The notes below the pieces were generated by a model that saw nothing but the letters and a program-made list of their open reading frames with translations, ran no database searches and had not been told where the DNA came from. Below are positions 15,489 to 23,615 of a DNA stretch of 35,582 nt, piece after piece; positions within the stretch are counted from its first letter, which is position 1; each line of letters begins with the position of its first letter. The position numbers were made by a program, and so were the translations under genes. Source of the DNA: Clostridia bacterium (GTDB lineage: Bacteria > Bacillota > Clostridia > Oscillospirales > Acutalibacteraceae); assembly GCA_017942105.1 (NCBI GenBank), contig JAGAVE010000021.1, positions 1 through 35,582 of the forward strand. Reading direction: 5' to 3'.

Positions 15489-16103
15489 ATGTTTAAGGAT
15501 TTATTTAAAAATTGGAATACAATTCCTAACTGGATTTCGTTTGCGCGAATTATTATGGTGCCGATTTTTGCGGTTCTCTTCCTTAAGGGTGAGATCGTAT
15601 GGTCTGTTTTTGTTCTCTTCCTTTCAGGCTTTTCGGATTTTATTGACGGCAAGATTGCCCGTAAATTCAATCAGGTAAGCGACCTTGGCAAAATGCTTGA
15701 CCCCGTTGCTGATAAGCTTACACAGATGACAATTGCTGTTTTGCTTTTTATCCGCTTCAATGCGGCAGACGGTCTTGTTAAAACATTCAGCTGGATTTTC
15801 CTTGTTTTCATCATCAAGGAATTTGTAATGGTTGCTTTCGGCGCATTTATGGTTGCAATCGGTCTTCGTCCGTCAGCAGCAGAGATTTACGGTAAGGCAT
15901 CAACCTTCGCGTTCTATGCGGTTATGATTCTTCTCTTCGCCTTCGCTCCCGATGTCGGTGCATTTACAAATCTTTGGGAGATTCCGGAAACTCTTCTCGT
16001 TATTCTTGTTGCGTTGACAGCGGTTCTTTGCATCGTTGCATTTGTGAGCTATTTGCCGACAACATACAGACAGTTCAAGGAAAAGTATTTTAATAAGAAG
16101 TAA
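15489..16103 (+). CDS. pgsA: CDP-diacylglycerol--glycerol-3-phosphate 3-phosphatidyltransferase
   Basis: A 204-residue CDP-alcohol phosphatidyltransferase that makes phosphatidylglycerol phosphate. The catalytic motif D-x2-DG-x2-AR-x8-G-x3-D-x3-D is complete in the stretch DFIDGKIARKF through DLGKMLDPVAD. The start NTIPNWISFARIIMVPIF is typical of PgsA, and about six membrane segments are present. Other CDP-alcohol transferases share the motif, but the N-terminal match and size favour PgsA. It follows cvpA by three bases. Confidence 0.88.
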   Translation: MFKDLFKNWNTIPNWISFARIIMVPIFAVLFLKGEIVWSVFVLFLSGFSDFIDGKIARKFNQVSDLGKMLDPVADKLTQMTIAVLLFIRFNAADGLVKTFSWIFLVFIIKEFVMVAFGAFMVAIGLRPSAAEIYGKASTFAFYAVMILLFAFAPDVGAFTNLWEIPETLLVILVALTAVLCIVAFVSYLPTTYRQFKEKYFNKK

Positions 16104-16124
16104 GCAAAATTTTAGGAGATAAAT

Positions 16125-18422
16125 ATGAAACAAATTATGTGCAGTAAATGCGGCATAAGACCTGCTGTGATTTTTATGACCCGTATGGATGGCGACAAAA
16201 GCTCAAAGCAGGAGGGCTTGTGCCTTAAATGTGCAATGGAGTCAACCGGTCCGATAAAGCAGATGATGGAGAATATGGGCATCACTGAGGACGATTATGA
16301 GGCAATGAGCGAGCAGTTCGGCGCCATGATGGGTATGGGCGATAACGGCGAAGGCTTTGAGCCGGGCGGCGTGCCGACTTTCCCGTTTATGCAGAACTTT
16401 ATGCAGAAGCCTCAGGATGACGGCTCTGAATATACAGATGTCGATGATGAAGAGCCTAAGGATAAAAAGGATAAGAAAAAAGGCAAGAAAAAGGGTGAGA
16501 ACAATCAGAAGAAGAGAAAGTTTCTTCCCCTCTATTGCACAAATCTTACGCAGAAAGCTAAGGACGGCAAGATAGACAGAATCATCGGCAGAGATAACGA
16601 AATCTACCGAACGATTCAGATTCTTTGCCGCCGTTCAAAGAATAATCCCTGCCTCATCGGTGAACCGGGTGTCGGTAAAACTGCGATTGCGGAGGGACTT
16701 GCACTGCGAATTGCAAGCGGTGATGTTCCTGCAAAGCTCGCAAATAAAGAAATTCATCTTCTTGACCTTACATCCCTTGTTGCGGGCACTCAGTTCAGAG
16801 GTCAGTTCGAGGGCAGAGTAAAGGGTCTTGTTGAAGAGGTTAAAGCAGAGGGAAATATAATCCTCTTTATCGATGAGGTTCATAATCTTGTCGGTACGGG
16901 CGGCGACTCTGAAGGTGCAATGAACGCTGCGAATATCCTTAAACCGGCCCTTTCACGAGGTGAGGTTCAGATCATCGGTGCAACTACCTTTACTGAGTAC
17001 AGAAAGTATATAGAAAAGGATGCGGCACTTGAAAGAAGACTTCAGCCTGTCAAGGTTGAGGAACCTTCAATTGAGGACACATATAATATGCTCGTAGGTA
17101 TCAAAAGCTATTATGAGAACTATCATAAGGTGCAGATAAGTGATAACCTTGTATATACCGCGGTAACCCTTTCTGAGAGATTTATCAATGACCGATTCCT
17201 TCCAGACAAGGCAATCGACCTTCTTGATGAGGCTTGTACCTGCGCAAATCTCCGCAATAAGAATATCAGCGAATATGAGCTTAAGCTCAACGAAAAGGCT
17301 GATCTCATAATCCGTGAGCAGGAGCTTATGGAGAATACGGAAGAGCCTGATTACGAAGCAATTGCTAAAGTTAAATCTGAGATTATGCAGTGCGAAGCAA
17401 GAATAAATCAGCTCATTCCTCTTGTTGAAAATTCACCCGTAACGGAAGAAGACCTTGCAAGAGTTATCCAACTTTGGACAGGCATTCCTGCGCAGAAGAT
17501 TGTTGAAAGCGATCTTCGCAGACTTGCTGATCTTGATAAAAAACTCAAGGCAAAGATTATCGGCCAGGATGAAGCGGTTGATGTTGTTTCAATGGCAATC
17601 CGTCGTGGCAGAATTCAGATAAGTCCCCGCAGAAGACCGTCGTCGTTCATCTTTGTCGGTCCGACAGGTGTAGGCAAAACCGAGCTTGTTAAGCAGCTTG
17701 CAAATGAGCTTTTTGATACACCTGAAACGCTTATCCGTCTCGATATGTCCGAATTTATGGAGAAGCATTCCGTTTCAAGAATCATTGGCTCACCTCCGGG
17801 TTATGTAGGCTATGATGAAGCAGGTCAGCTTACGGAAAAAGTACGCCGCAAGCCTTATTCAGTTCTCCTTTTTGACGAGATTGAAAAGGCTCATCCCGAT
17901 GTTATGAACATTCTTCTTCAGATCCTTGATGAAGGCAAAATCAACGATGCTCAGGGCAGGACGGTAAGCTTTGAAAATACTGTTATTGTAATGACTTCAA
18001 ACGCAGGCAGCAGTCGCGGTGAGGGCGCTCTCGGTTTTGCAAAGACAAAGGGCGACGCAAGTAAAGACAGAGCGATGAAAGCTCTCAAAGAGTTTCTTCG
18101 TCCCGAGTTTATCGGCAGAGTGGATGAAATCGTTGTTTTCAATGATCTTGATGAAGATGCATTCAAGAAGATTGCTGTTCTTATGCTCGACGAGTTCAAG
18201 GGGCCGATGCAGGATAAAGCAATCAGCTTTACTTATACCGATGAGGCTGTTGACTTCCTTGCAAAAAAATCGGTCGGCGGCTCAAGAGGTGCCCGTGACC
18301 TTCGAAATGAAATCCGACGCAGGGTAGAGGACAAAATCGCTACGAAGATCATCGACAGCATCGACAACCCCGTAACCTCGATTACGGTCGATGTTGAAGA
18401 AGATGAAATAGTTCTTAAATAA
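16125..18422 (+). CDS. Clp-family AAA+ unfoldase with N-terminal zinc finger (ClpE-like)
   Basis: A 765-residue double-AAA+ protein. It begins with a four-cysteine zinc finger, C6-x2-C9 and C33-x2-C36, as in ClpE, instead of the ClpN repeats of ClpC. A methionine-rich stretch (43-95) and an acidic then lysine-rich linker (about 105-132, [18 protein letters not shown]) follow. AAA1 has Walker A GEPGVGKT (179-186). A UVR/M-type coiled coil sits between the two rings. AAA2 has GPTGVGKT and a LGF tripeptide (GEGALGFAK) that fits the ClpP-docking loop. It should unfold substrates for ClpP. No CtsR site was seen, and it is the last gene of the long run, reading from pgsA after 21 bases. Confidence 0.88.
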   Translation: MKQIMCSKCGIRPAVIFMTRMDGDKSSKQEGLCLKCAMESTGPIKQMMENMGITEDDYEAMSEQFGAMMGMGDNGEGFEPGGVPTFPFMQNFMQKPQDDGSEYTDVDDEEPKDKKDKKKGKKKGENNQKKRKFLPLYCTNLTQKAKDGKIDRIIGRDNEIYRTIQILCRRSKNNPCLIGEPGVGKTAIAEGLALRIASGDVPAKLANKEIHLLDLTSLVAGTQFRGQFEGRVKGLVEEVKAEGNIILFIDEVHNLVGTGGDSEGAMNAANILKPALSRGEVQIIGATTFTEYRKYIEKDAALERRLQPVKVEEPSIEDTYNMLVGIKSYYENYHKVQISDNLVYTAVTLSERFINDRFLPDKAIDLLDEACTCANLRNKNISEYELKLNEKADLIIREQELMENTEEPDYEAIAKVKSEIMQCEARINQLIPLVENSPVTEEDLARVIQLWTGIPAQKIVESDLRRLADLDKKLKAKIIGQDEAVDVVSMAIRRGRIQISPRRRPSSFIFVGPTGVGKTELVKQLANELFDTPETLIRLDMSEFMEKHSVSRIIGSPPGYVGYDEAGQLTEKVRRKPYSVLLFDEIEKAHPDVMNILLQILDEGKINDAQGRTVSFENTVIVMTSNAGSSRGEGALGFAKTKGDASKDRAMKALKEFLRPEFIGRVDEIVVFNDLDEDAFKKIAVLMLDEFKGPMQDKAISFTYTDEAVDFLAKKSVGGSRGARDLRNEIRRRVEDKIATKIIDSIDNPVTSITVDVEEDEIVLK

Positions 18423-18466
18423 AAAATCCGACGAAAACCAAGCTTGATTTTCGTCGGATTTTTTAT
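18421..18466. terminator. Strong bidirectional terminator
   Basis: A 17-bp perfect stem (18421-18437 with 18448-18464) contains TCCGACGAAAA and its complement. It has A-tract and T-tract flanks on both strands and starts inside the unfoldase stop codon. It ends the 12-kb rightward run and also serves the leftward glycosyltransferase gene. Confidence 0.93.
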
Positions 18467-19377
18467 TTGATTATTCCAATTATTTCGCTTAAATATTTTT
18501 TGTCTGCAGACTCTGCAACACCGTTTCCGCCTCCGGCTTCGTTTACATATTTGTTGGTTACGGGTTGCTTTTTTGTTGCTCCGGCTTTAAACCATTCGTA
18601 TTCGATGTCGGCGTGGCCAATATCCAATGCCTGAAATCCTGCTTTAAAAAGGTCATAAGCTAAAACTGTTGCTGTAGGACCAACTGCGAGGATGAAAAGA
18701 ACATTATCAAAAGAGTTTTTGATTGATGCTTCAAGAATTTCTTTATATTTTTCATAAGCATTATCAACCGGACAAAGAATTCTCTTTATTGATTTAACAT
18801 TATCGAAAAGGTCGTTACCAACACCGAGCCGACTTTTTTCTCCTTCGATAATAATGATATCACGATTATCCCAAATTTGTTTCAGTTTTTCAAATCGTTT
18901 TGCTGCAGTGCTTTTATCTGCTATCTCAAGGTAGAATCTGGAAATAAATGAATTCCCGTATTGCAATTTTGGGTTGGTATATTTGTACCATACATATCTG
19001 TAACGATTCATATGTTTTTTCCAATGATTATTGGTATCTTGAGTTATTTCCGAATCGTAGTCAAAATAGCTCAGAATGCAGGGTAAAAAGCCTTCTTTAT
19101 CTGCAGCGAGAACTTCACGCAGTCTTTCAGCCAGTTCAGACGAGGATTTTTGAAACGAAATATCAGTTTTGTTTACCAGTTTAATTTCACCGTCACCAAA
19201 ACGGGCTATAGAGATTTTATTATCTATAATACAGTCCATTGTTTCGTCGATTCCCATAACTGCAGGAGGCTTACGGATAAGTTTTACGAAAAAATTGATG
19301 ATACTGAAAAATAAAGTTTCTATATGCCGTGGAACATAATATAGTTTGTTATAAATAGCTAAGAGAAGATTTTTCAT
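18463..19377 (-). CDS. GT-D fold glycosyltransferase (DUF1792/SP_1767 family)
   Basis: A 304-residue protein. After a hydrophobic, basic N-terminal stretch of about 38 residues comes the DUF1792-type domain: ISIARFGDGE (DxE at D62/E64, the metal/sugar-nucleotide site of this fold), EGEKSRLGVGNDLFDN, and a closing block GPTATVLAYDLFKAG followed by ALDIGHADIEYEWF. Streptococcal relatives add sugars to serine-rich adhesins or capsule intermediates. No acceptor protein or polysaccharide locus is nearby, so the substrate is unknown. It follows the membrane-anchored gene at 19390 by 12 bases with GAGGTGATAAA before the ATG. Confidence 0.82.
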   Translation of the reverse strand: MKNLLLAIYNKLYYVPRHIETLFFSIINFFVKLIRKPPAVMGIDETMDCIIDNKISIARFGDGEIKLVNKTDISFQKSSSELAERLREVLAADKEGFLPCILSYFDYDSEITQDTNNHWKKHMNRYRYVWYKYTNPKLQYGNSFISRFYLEIADKSTAAKRFEKLKQIWDNRDIIIIEGEKSRLGVGNDLFDNVKSIKRILCPVDNAYEKYKEILEASIKNSFDNVLFILAVGPTATVLAYDLFKAGFQALDIGHADIEYEWFKAGATKKQPVTNKYVNEAGGGNGVAESADKKYLSEIIGIIK

Positions 19378-19389
19378 TTTATCACCTCA

Positions 19390-19803
19390 TTATTTTACTT
19401 TAACTTCGATAAACCTCGGTATTTCACGGGCAAATATCTGAGGCACTCCGTCGTATTCACCCTCAAAGAGAACGGTGACTTCATTTTCTCCTGCTTTAAG
19501 GTTGAAGGTCGTATCATTATCTGTCTTATCAATCCCGATTAGTTTTGATGATTTAAGAAGACCTGTTTTTACATTATCCGCATCTGTTGCCGATACGGTA
19601 GCCTTCGTGTCCTTATCGGAATAAATGTTGAGCACACATTCAAAGTAGACCTTATCGCCGTCTATATAAAAATCAACAAAATGGCTTTTTTTGCTGTTGT
19701 CGAGAATCACAACGGCGTTATTCCTTTTGAAAATAAAGATACCTGCGACGATAATCGCTATAATTAACAAAACGGGAATACCGATTTTTAAAATCTTCTT
19801 CAT
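19390..19803 (-). CDS. Membrane-anchored extracytoplasmic protein, unknown
   Basis: A 137-residue protein with a short basic start, one long membrane segment (about residues 5-26, ILKIGIPVLLIIAIIVAGIF) and an outer domain of about 105 residues predicted to be all-beta, Ig-like, ending AREIPRFIEVKVK. The frame extends nine bases further to a GTG, but AAGAGGTG covers that codon and is correctly spaced for the ATG at 19803. It is the first gene of a two-gene leftward unit with the GT-D glycosyltransferase behind a consensus promoter. No family recognised. Confidence 0.72.
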   Translation of the reverse strand: MKKILKIGIPVLLIIAIIVAGIFIFKRNNAVVILDNSKKSHFVDFYIDGDKVYFECVLNIYSDKDTKATVSATDADNVKTGLLKSSKLIGIDKTDNDTTFNLKAGENEVTVLFEGEYDGVPQIFAREIPRFIEVKVK

Positions 19804-19821
19804 GAGAAACACCTCTTTTTA

Positions 19822-19850
19822 ATTATACAATAAAAACAAATCAATGTCAA
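19822..19850 (-). promoter_or_regulatory. Consensus promoter, leftward unit
   Basis: On the minus strand TTGACA (19845-19850) and TATAAT (19822-19827) are exactly 17 bases apart. It drives the anchored protein and the glycosyltransferase. It is back-to-back with the promoter of the zinc operon, the -35 boxes being only six bases apart. Confidence 0.85.
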
Positions 19851-19856
19851 AAGTTC

Positions 19857-19885
19857 TTGACAAAATGGGCGATAGACTGTAGAAT
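19857..19885 (+). promoter_or_regulatory. Promoter of the zur-znuACB operon
   Basis: TTGACA (19857-19862) and TAGAAT (19880-19885) are 17 bases apart. The predicted start point falls within the inverted repeat at 19882-19912. Confidence 0.75.
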
Positions 19886-19912
19886 ATGAAATTGAGTTTC
19901 AGTTTCAAATTC
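19882..19912. promoter_or_regulatory. Candidate Zur/Fur-family operator
   Basis: GAATATGAAA (19882-19891) and TTTCAAATTC (19903-19912) form an inverted repeat with one mismatch and an 11-base centre. An inner pair TGAAA/TTTCA (19887-19891 and 19897-19901) lies within it. It overlaps the -10 box and start point of the operon that encodes a Fur-family repressor, so it is placed for self-repression. It does not closely match the B. subtilis Zur box, so the assignment rests on position and symmetry. Confidence 0.5.
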
Positions 19913-19934
19913 GTTTTATCTGAGGGTGAAAAAT

Positions 19935-20351
19935 ATGGAACATTCATACAATACAAAGCAGGGCGAATTAATTTTAAATCTTATAAAAAGCGAAGAAGGC
20001 AAGCATTTCACTGCTGATGAAATCATAAACCTTCTCGCCAAAGAAGGCAAAAAGGTAGGTAAAGCGACGGTGTACCGTCATCTTGATAAGCTTATCAGAG
20101 CAGGCGAGGTGCGTAAATACATCGTTGAAGAGGGCACGAGTGCTTGCTTCGAATATGTAGGTCACAATCATTCGTGCAAATCGCATTATCATCTTAAATG
20201 TTCTTCGTGCGGTGAGCTTCTTCATGTAAGGTGCGATTTTCTCGATGAGGTTTCTTCGCATATTCTCGGCCATCACGGATTTACAATCGAACCTGAAAAA
20301 ACGGTTCTTTATGGGCTTTGTGAAACCTGCAGGGAGGGTGGCAATGCTTAA
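19935..20351 (+). CDS. Fur-family metal-dependent repressor, probably Zur
   Basis: A 138-residue winged-helix repressor. The recognition region is VGKATVYRHLDKL (41-53). The HNHSCKSHYHLKC stretch supplies the sensing-site ligands. Two CxxC pairs, C89/C92 and C129/C132, make the structural zinc site. The frame opens at a GTG at 19926, but GAGGGTG overlaps it and fits the ATG at 19935. It is followed directly by znuA, znuC and znuB, so zinc is the likely metal. Fur, PerR and Zur cannot be separated on motifs alone. Confidence 0.88.
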   Translation: MEHSYNTKQGELILNLIKSEEGKHFTADEIINLLAKEGKKVGKATVYRHLDKLIRAGEVRKYIVEEGTSACFEYVGHNHSCKSHYHLKCSSCGELLHVRCDFLDEVSSHILGHHGFTIEPEKTVLYGLCETCREGGNA

Positions 20352-21282
20352 GAAAATATTGTCAATCATAATTTCAGCGATGCTGTTTATTTCTGTCTTT
20401 GCAGGGTGTAGCTCTCAAAATGAGGACAACGGAAGATTGACGGTAGTTGCAACAATATTTACACCGTATGACTTCGTCAGGCAGATAGTCGGCGATAAAG
20501 CGGATGTGTTTTTACTGATTCCGCCCGGCGTTGAGAGTCATTCGTATGAGCCGACGCCGTCGGATATAATCAGAATTGAAGAAGCTGATTTGTTCTTTTT
20601 TGTCAGCGAGCATACGGAAACCTGGGTTACGCAAATAACCTCCTCGTTGAAGAATGAAAAAGTTGAAACGGTCTGCATAGCAGACGGAATAGGTGTTGAA
20701 GTTCACGGTCATGACCATTCCTCTCATCATTCACACGACCATTCTGAAGAATGTGAAACGGACGAGCATATCTGGACAAATCTTGGATATGCCGCCGAAA
20801 TGGTTGATTTTATCAGCGGAAAAATAATTGAAAAGGATCCTGAAAATAAAGAATTTTATCTTAAAAATGCAGAAAAGTATAAAAACGACATTCTCAACCT
20901 GAAATCTGATTTTGAAAAAATGATTTCTTCTTCAAAGCGAGACGAAATTGTTTCGGGTTCTCGCTTTGCAATGAAGAATTTTACCAATGAGTTTGGCATT
21001 CATTTCACGGCAGCTTTTGATTCCTGCGTAGATAATACCGAGCCGAGTGCCGCTGTTATGGCAAAGATAATTGATAAAATTAAAGACGGAAATATACCTG
21101 TCATTTTCTATGAAGAGTTGATCGACCCGAAAATTGCCCGTGCAGTTTCTCTTGAAACGGGAGCGAAAATGCTTCTTCTTCATTCGTGCCATAATGTTTC
21201 GTCAGATGAACTCAAACGGGGAGAAACATACCTATCGCTTATGCGGCAGAACTATAATAACTTAAAGGAGGCGCTTAACTGA
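20344..21282 (+). CDS. znuA: Zinc ABC transporter substrate-binding lipoprotein ZnuA
   Basis: A 312-residue cluster A-I metal-binding protein. The signal peptide ends in a lipobox (ISVFAGC, Cys22). The first metal His is H66 in SHSYEP. A histidine-rich loop follows at 121-133 (HGHDHSSHHSHDH), then HIW at 142, and the late ligands lie in the FYEELIDPKIA region. The His-rich loop is characteristic of zinc and not manganese binders. The open frame extends far upstream inside the zur gene; the ATG at 20344 follows GGGAGGGTG and places the signal peptide at the N-terminus. It overlaps zur by eight bases. Confidence 0.92.
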   Translation: MLKKILSIIISAMLFISVFAGCSSQNEDNGRLTVVATIFTPYDFVRQIVGDKADVFLLIPPGVESHSYEPTPSDIIRIEEADLFFFVSEHTETWVTQITSSLKNEKVETVCIADGIGVEVHGHDHSSHHSHDHSEECETDEHIWTNLGYAAEMVDFISGKIIEKDPENKEFYLKNAEKYKNDILNLKSDFEKMISSSKRDEIVSGSRFAMKNFTNEFGIHFTAAFDSCVDNTEPSAAVMAKIIDKIKDGNIPVIFYEELIDPKIARAVSLETGAKMLLLHSCHNVSSDELKRGETYLSLMRQNYNNLKEALN

Positions 21283-21986
21283 TGTCAATGATATCGTGCG
21301 AAAAAGTTTATATGAGCTACGATTCAACTAAGGCAGTTAACGGTGTCAGCTTTGATGTTGAAAAAGGCGATTTTTTGTGCATCGTCGGTGAAAACGGCAC
21401 AGGAAAAAGCACTCTTCTGAAAGGTATTTTAGGGCTGCAGAAGCTTAATTCCGGAACGATAGTTTTTTCAGGTATACGAGCAGGAGAGATAGGTTATCTT
21501 CCACAGAAGACGCTTGTGCAGAAGGATTTCCCTGCAAGCGTGTGGGAGGTTATTCTCAGCGGAAGGCAGACAAGGGGATTTAAGCTTTTCTATACGCCTG
21601 AGGACAGAAGAATTGCGAAAGAAAACATCGCACTTATGGGTATTGAGGAGATAAAAAACAAATCATTCAACGAGCTTTCGGGCGGTCAGCAGCAGAGAGT
21701 GCTTCTTGCAAGAGCACTCTGCGCGACGCAAAAATTGATTTTGCTCGATGAGCCAACGACAGGACTTGATCCTTTTGTTACGGCAGAGCTTTATAATCTT
21801 ATCGCAAAGCTCAACCGTGAACACGGAGTAACGGTAATTATGGTCACTCACGATATAAAGAATTCTGTCGGCTTTGCAACAAAAATTCTTTCGATGGAGC
21901 ATGACGGCGATTTCTTCGGCACAACGCAGGAGTATATGAAAACTCCCGCGGCAAAGCTGATTTTCGGAGGTGCGGCAGATGCTTGA
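21282..21986 (+). CDS. znuC: Zinc ABC transporter ATPase ZnuC
   Basis: A 234-residue ABC ATPase. Walker A is GENGTGKST, the Q-loop is IGYLPQKTLVQKDFP, the signature is LSGGQQQRVLLARAL, Walker B is LILLDEPTTGLDP, and the switch is MVTHDIKNS. It powers the importer with ZnuA and ZnuB. The ATG shares its A with the znuA TGA, and the end overlaps znuB by eight bases, so the four genes are tightly coupled. Confidence 0.93.
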   Translation: MSMISCEKVYMSYDSTKAVNGVSFDVEKGDFLCIVGENGTGKSTLLKGILGLQKLNSGTIVFSGIRAGEIGYLPQKTLVQKDFPASVWEVILSGRQTRGFKLFYTPEDRRIAKENIALMGIEEIKNKSFNELSGGQQQRVLLARALCATQKLILLDEPTTGLDPFVTAELYNLIAKLNREHGVTVIMVTHDIKNSVGFATKILSMEHDGDFFGTTQEYMKTPAAKLIFGGAADA

Positions 21987-22803
21987 AAGCTTTTTAAAAA
22001 TGTTTGAGTACGAGTTTATGCTTCGTGCGATAGTTGTCGGCGCGCTTGTTGCACTTTGTTCGGCACTTCTCGGAATAACACTAGTTCTCAAGCGTTATTC
22101 AATGATCGGTGACGGGCTTTCTCATGTCGGCTTCGGTGCGTTGTGCGTTGCTCTTGCTATGAATCTCGCTCCGCTTACTGTGTCTGTACCGGTCGTTATT
22201 ATTGCAGCGTTCCTTCTTCTTCAGATAAGTGAAAACAGCAAGATAAAAGGTGATGCCGCGATAGCACTTATTTCAAGTACGGCTCTTGCTGTCGGAATTA
22301 TGGTAACATCGACAACGACGGGTATCAACTCAGATGTCAACGGCTATATGTTCGGCAGTATCCTTGCTATGAGCGACACTGATGTTATAGTCAGCATAAT
22401 TCTTTCTGTTGCGGTGCTTTTACTTTATATAGTTTTCTATAATAAGATTTTTGCCGTTACCTTCGATGAAAGTTTTGCACGCGCAACGGGAACAAAAACG
22501 AAGCTTTATAATACTCTCGTCTCGTTGCTGACGGCTGTAACTATTGTTATCGGAATGAGAATAATGGGTGCAATGCTTATTTCAAGTCTTGTTATTTTCC
22601 CTGCCTTGACAGCAATGCGTGTATGCAGATCCTTCAGAAGGGTCGTTATAACCTCGGCGATAGTCTCAGTTGTATGCTTTTTTGCAGGTCTGTTTGTTTC
22701 ATTCTGTTTTTCAATGCCTGCAGGTGCAAGCGTTGTTGCGGCCAATGCCGTTATGTTCATTATTTTTTCAATAGTAGGAATGATTAAAAGAAAAGTTTCA
22801 TAA
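21979..22803 (+). CDS. znuB: Zinc ABC transporter permease ZnuB
   Basis: A 274-residue ABC-3 family permease with about eight membrane segments. LKRYSMIGDGLSHVGFGALC is the family signature near the N-terminus, and the segment RIMGAMLISSLVIFPALTAM is typical of the C-terminal half. The frame opens at a GTG at 21970 that lies inside GGAGGTG; the ATG at 21979 has correct spacing to it. It completes the zinc importer. Confidence 0.92.
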   Translation: MLESFLKMFEYEFMLRAIVVGALVALCSALLGITLVLKRYSMIGDGLSHVGFGALCVALAMNLAPLTVSVPVVIIAAFLLLQISENSKIKGDAAIALISSTALAVGIMVTSTTTGINSDVNGYMFGSILAMSDTDVIVSIILSVAVLLLYIVFYNKIFAVTFDESFARATGTKTKLYNTLVSLLTAVTIVIGMRIMGAMLISSLVIFPALTAMRVCRSFRRVVITSAIVSVVCFFAGLFVSFCFSMPAGASVVAANAVMFIIFSIVGMIKRKVS

Positions 22804-22822
22804 ATTTTCAAGAGGTGTTTGT

Positions 22823-23320
22823 ATGAAAGAGTTAGCAAGTATTAAAGAAGTAAAAGAAAATCTCGTCAAGCTTATTTCTGACGATTGGGCTCTTGTTTCG
22901 GCAGGCGATAGAGATAAATGGAATACTATGACGATAAGCTGGGGAGCTGTCGGTGAGCTCTGGGGTAAGGATGTTGTTTTTGCTTTTATCCGTCCGCAGA
23001 GATACACGAAAGAGTTTATGGACAGAGAGGATTATTTCACTGTCAGCTTTTTTGATGAGAGATATAAGGATGCGCTTAAAATCTGCGGCAGTAAGTCAGG
23101 ACGGGATTATGATAAAATCAATATGGCAGGGTTAACTCCTTCCTTTGACGGCGAGGCAGTATATCCTGCTGAGGCCCGTCTTGTTATAAAGTGCCGTAAA
23201 ATCGCTGTGCAGAAAATGGACAATTCAGGTTTTATTGATGATTCAATCGAGTCCAATTACCGCTCAGGTGACTATCACTTTGTCTATATCGGAGAGATAG
23301 AAAAGGTGCTTGAAAAATAA
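22823..23320 (+). CDS. Flavin reductase-like domain protein
   Basis: A 165-residue protein of the flavin reductase-like FMN-binding split-barrel fold. WNTMTISWGAVGELWGKDVVFAFIRPQRYTKEFM matches the flavin-binding block, and the following EDYFTVSFFDERYKDALKICGSKSGRD fits the family's loop and helix. The ending SGDYHFVYIGEIEKVLEK is typical. Such proteins reduce or bind FMN; the partner is not evident. It lies 19 bases after znuB with AAGAGGTG before the ATG and may be read with the zinc genes. No terminator was seen between it and the 5S promoter. Confidence 0.78.
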   Translation: MKELASIKEVKENLVKLISDDWALVSAGDRDKWNTMTISWGAVGELWGKDVVFAFIRPQRYTKEFMDREDYFTVSFFDERYKDALKICGSKSGRDYDKINMAGLTPSFDGEAVYPAEARLVIKCRKIAVQKMDNSGFIDDSIESNYRSGDYHFVYIGEIEKVLEK

Positions 23321-23343
23321 TTTAAAAATTTTCAAAAAAAGTG

Positions 23344-23372
23344 TTGACAAAGAGCAAAACCCGTTGTATAAT
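23344..23372 (+). promoter_or_regulatory. Consensus promoter of the 5S rRNA gene
   Basis: TTGACA (23344-23349) and TATAAT (23367-23372) are exactly 17 bases apart. The mature 5S begins about 33 bases downstream. Confidence 0.88.
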
Positions 23373-23405
23373 AAGCAAGCGTTCGAGAGAGAAAAGCTCT
23401 TGACA

Positions 23406-23521
23406 GTCGGTGTTGATGGCGAAGAGGGTCCACCCGTTCCCATACCGAACACGGTAGTTAAGCTCTTCTGTGCTGAAGATACTTGGCGGGCAGCCGCCCG
23501 GGAAAATAAGGCGATGCCGAC
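23406..23521 (+). rRNA. rrf: 5S ribosomal RNA
   Basis: About 116 bases with the universal 5S blocks: GATGGCGAAGAGGGTCCACC, CCCGTTCCCATACCGAACAC and GTAGTTAAGCTCTTC, then the GGCGGGCAGCCGCCCGGG arm. The 5' GTCGG and 3' CCGAC pair as helix I. The exact ends are estimated from that helix. No 16S, 23S or tRNA gene flanks it. It has its own promoter and a terminator ten bases after the end. Confidence 0.96.
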
Positions 23522-23530
23522 ACAAACAAG

Positions 23531-23556
23531 CAACCGCTCAAAAGAGCGGTTGTTTT
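23531..23556 (+). terminator. Terminator of the 5S rRNA gene
   Basis: CAACCGCTC (23531-23539) pairs perfectly with GAGCGGTTG (23544-23552) around AAAA, followed by TTTT. Confidence 0.93.
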
Positions 23557-23583
23557 ACTTTATCAAATGTGTATATAAATTTT

Positions 23584-23613
23584 ACGGAGAGTTCAGACGA
23601 ACTCTCCGTTTTT
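23584..23613. terminator. Terminator between 5S and the LCAT-like gene
   Basis: ACGGAGAGTTC (23584-23594) and GAACTCTCCGT (23599-23609) form an 11-bp perfect stem with loop AGAC. T-rich flanks are strongest on the plus strand but A/T-rich on both, so it can stop the leftward hydrolase transcript and act as a second stop for 5S. Confidence 0.8.
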
Positions 23614-23615
23614 AC

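Noticed and set aside
23373-23405. Riboswitch or regulatory leader before the 5S gene
   Set aside because: Only about 33 bases separate the promoter from the mature 5S end; this is a normal pre-5S leader.
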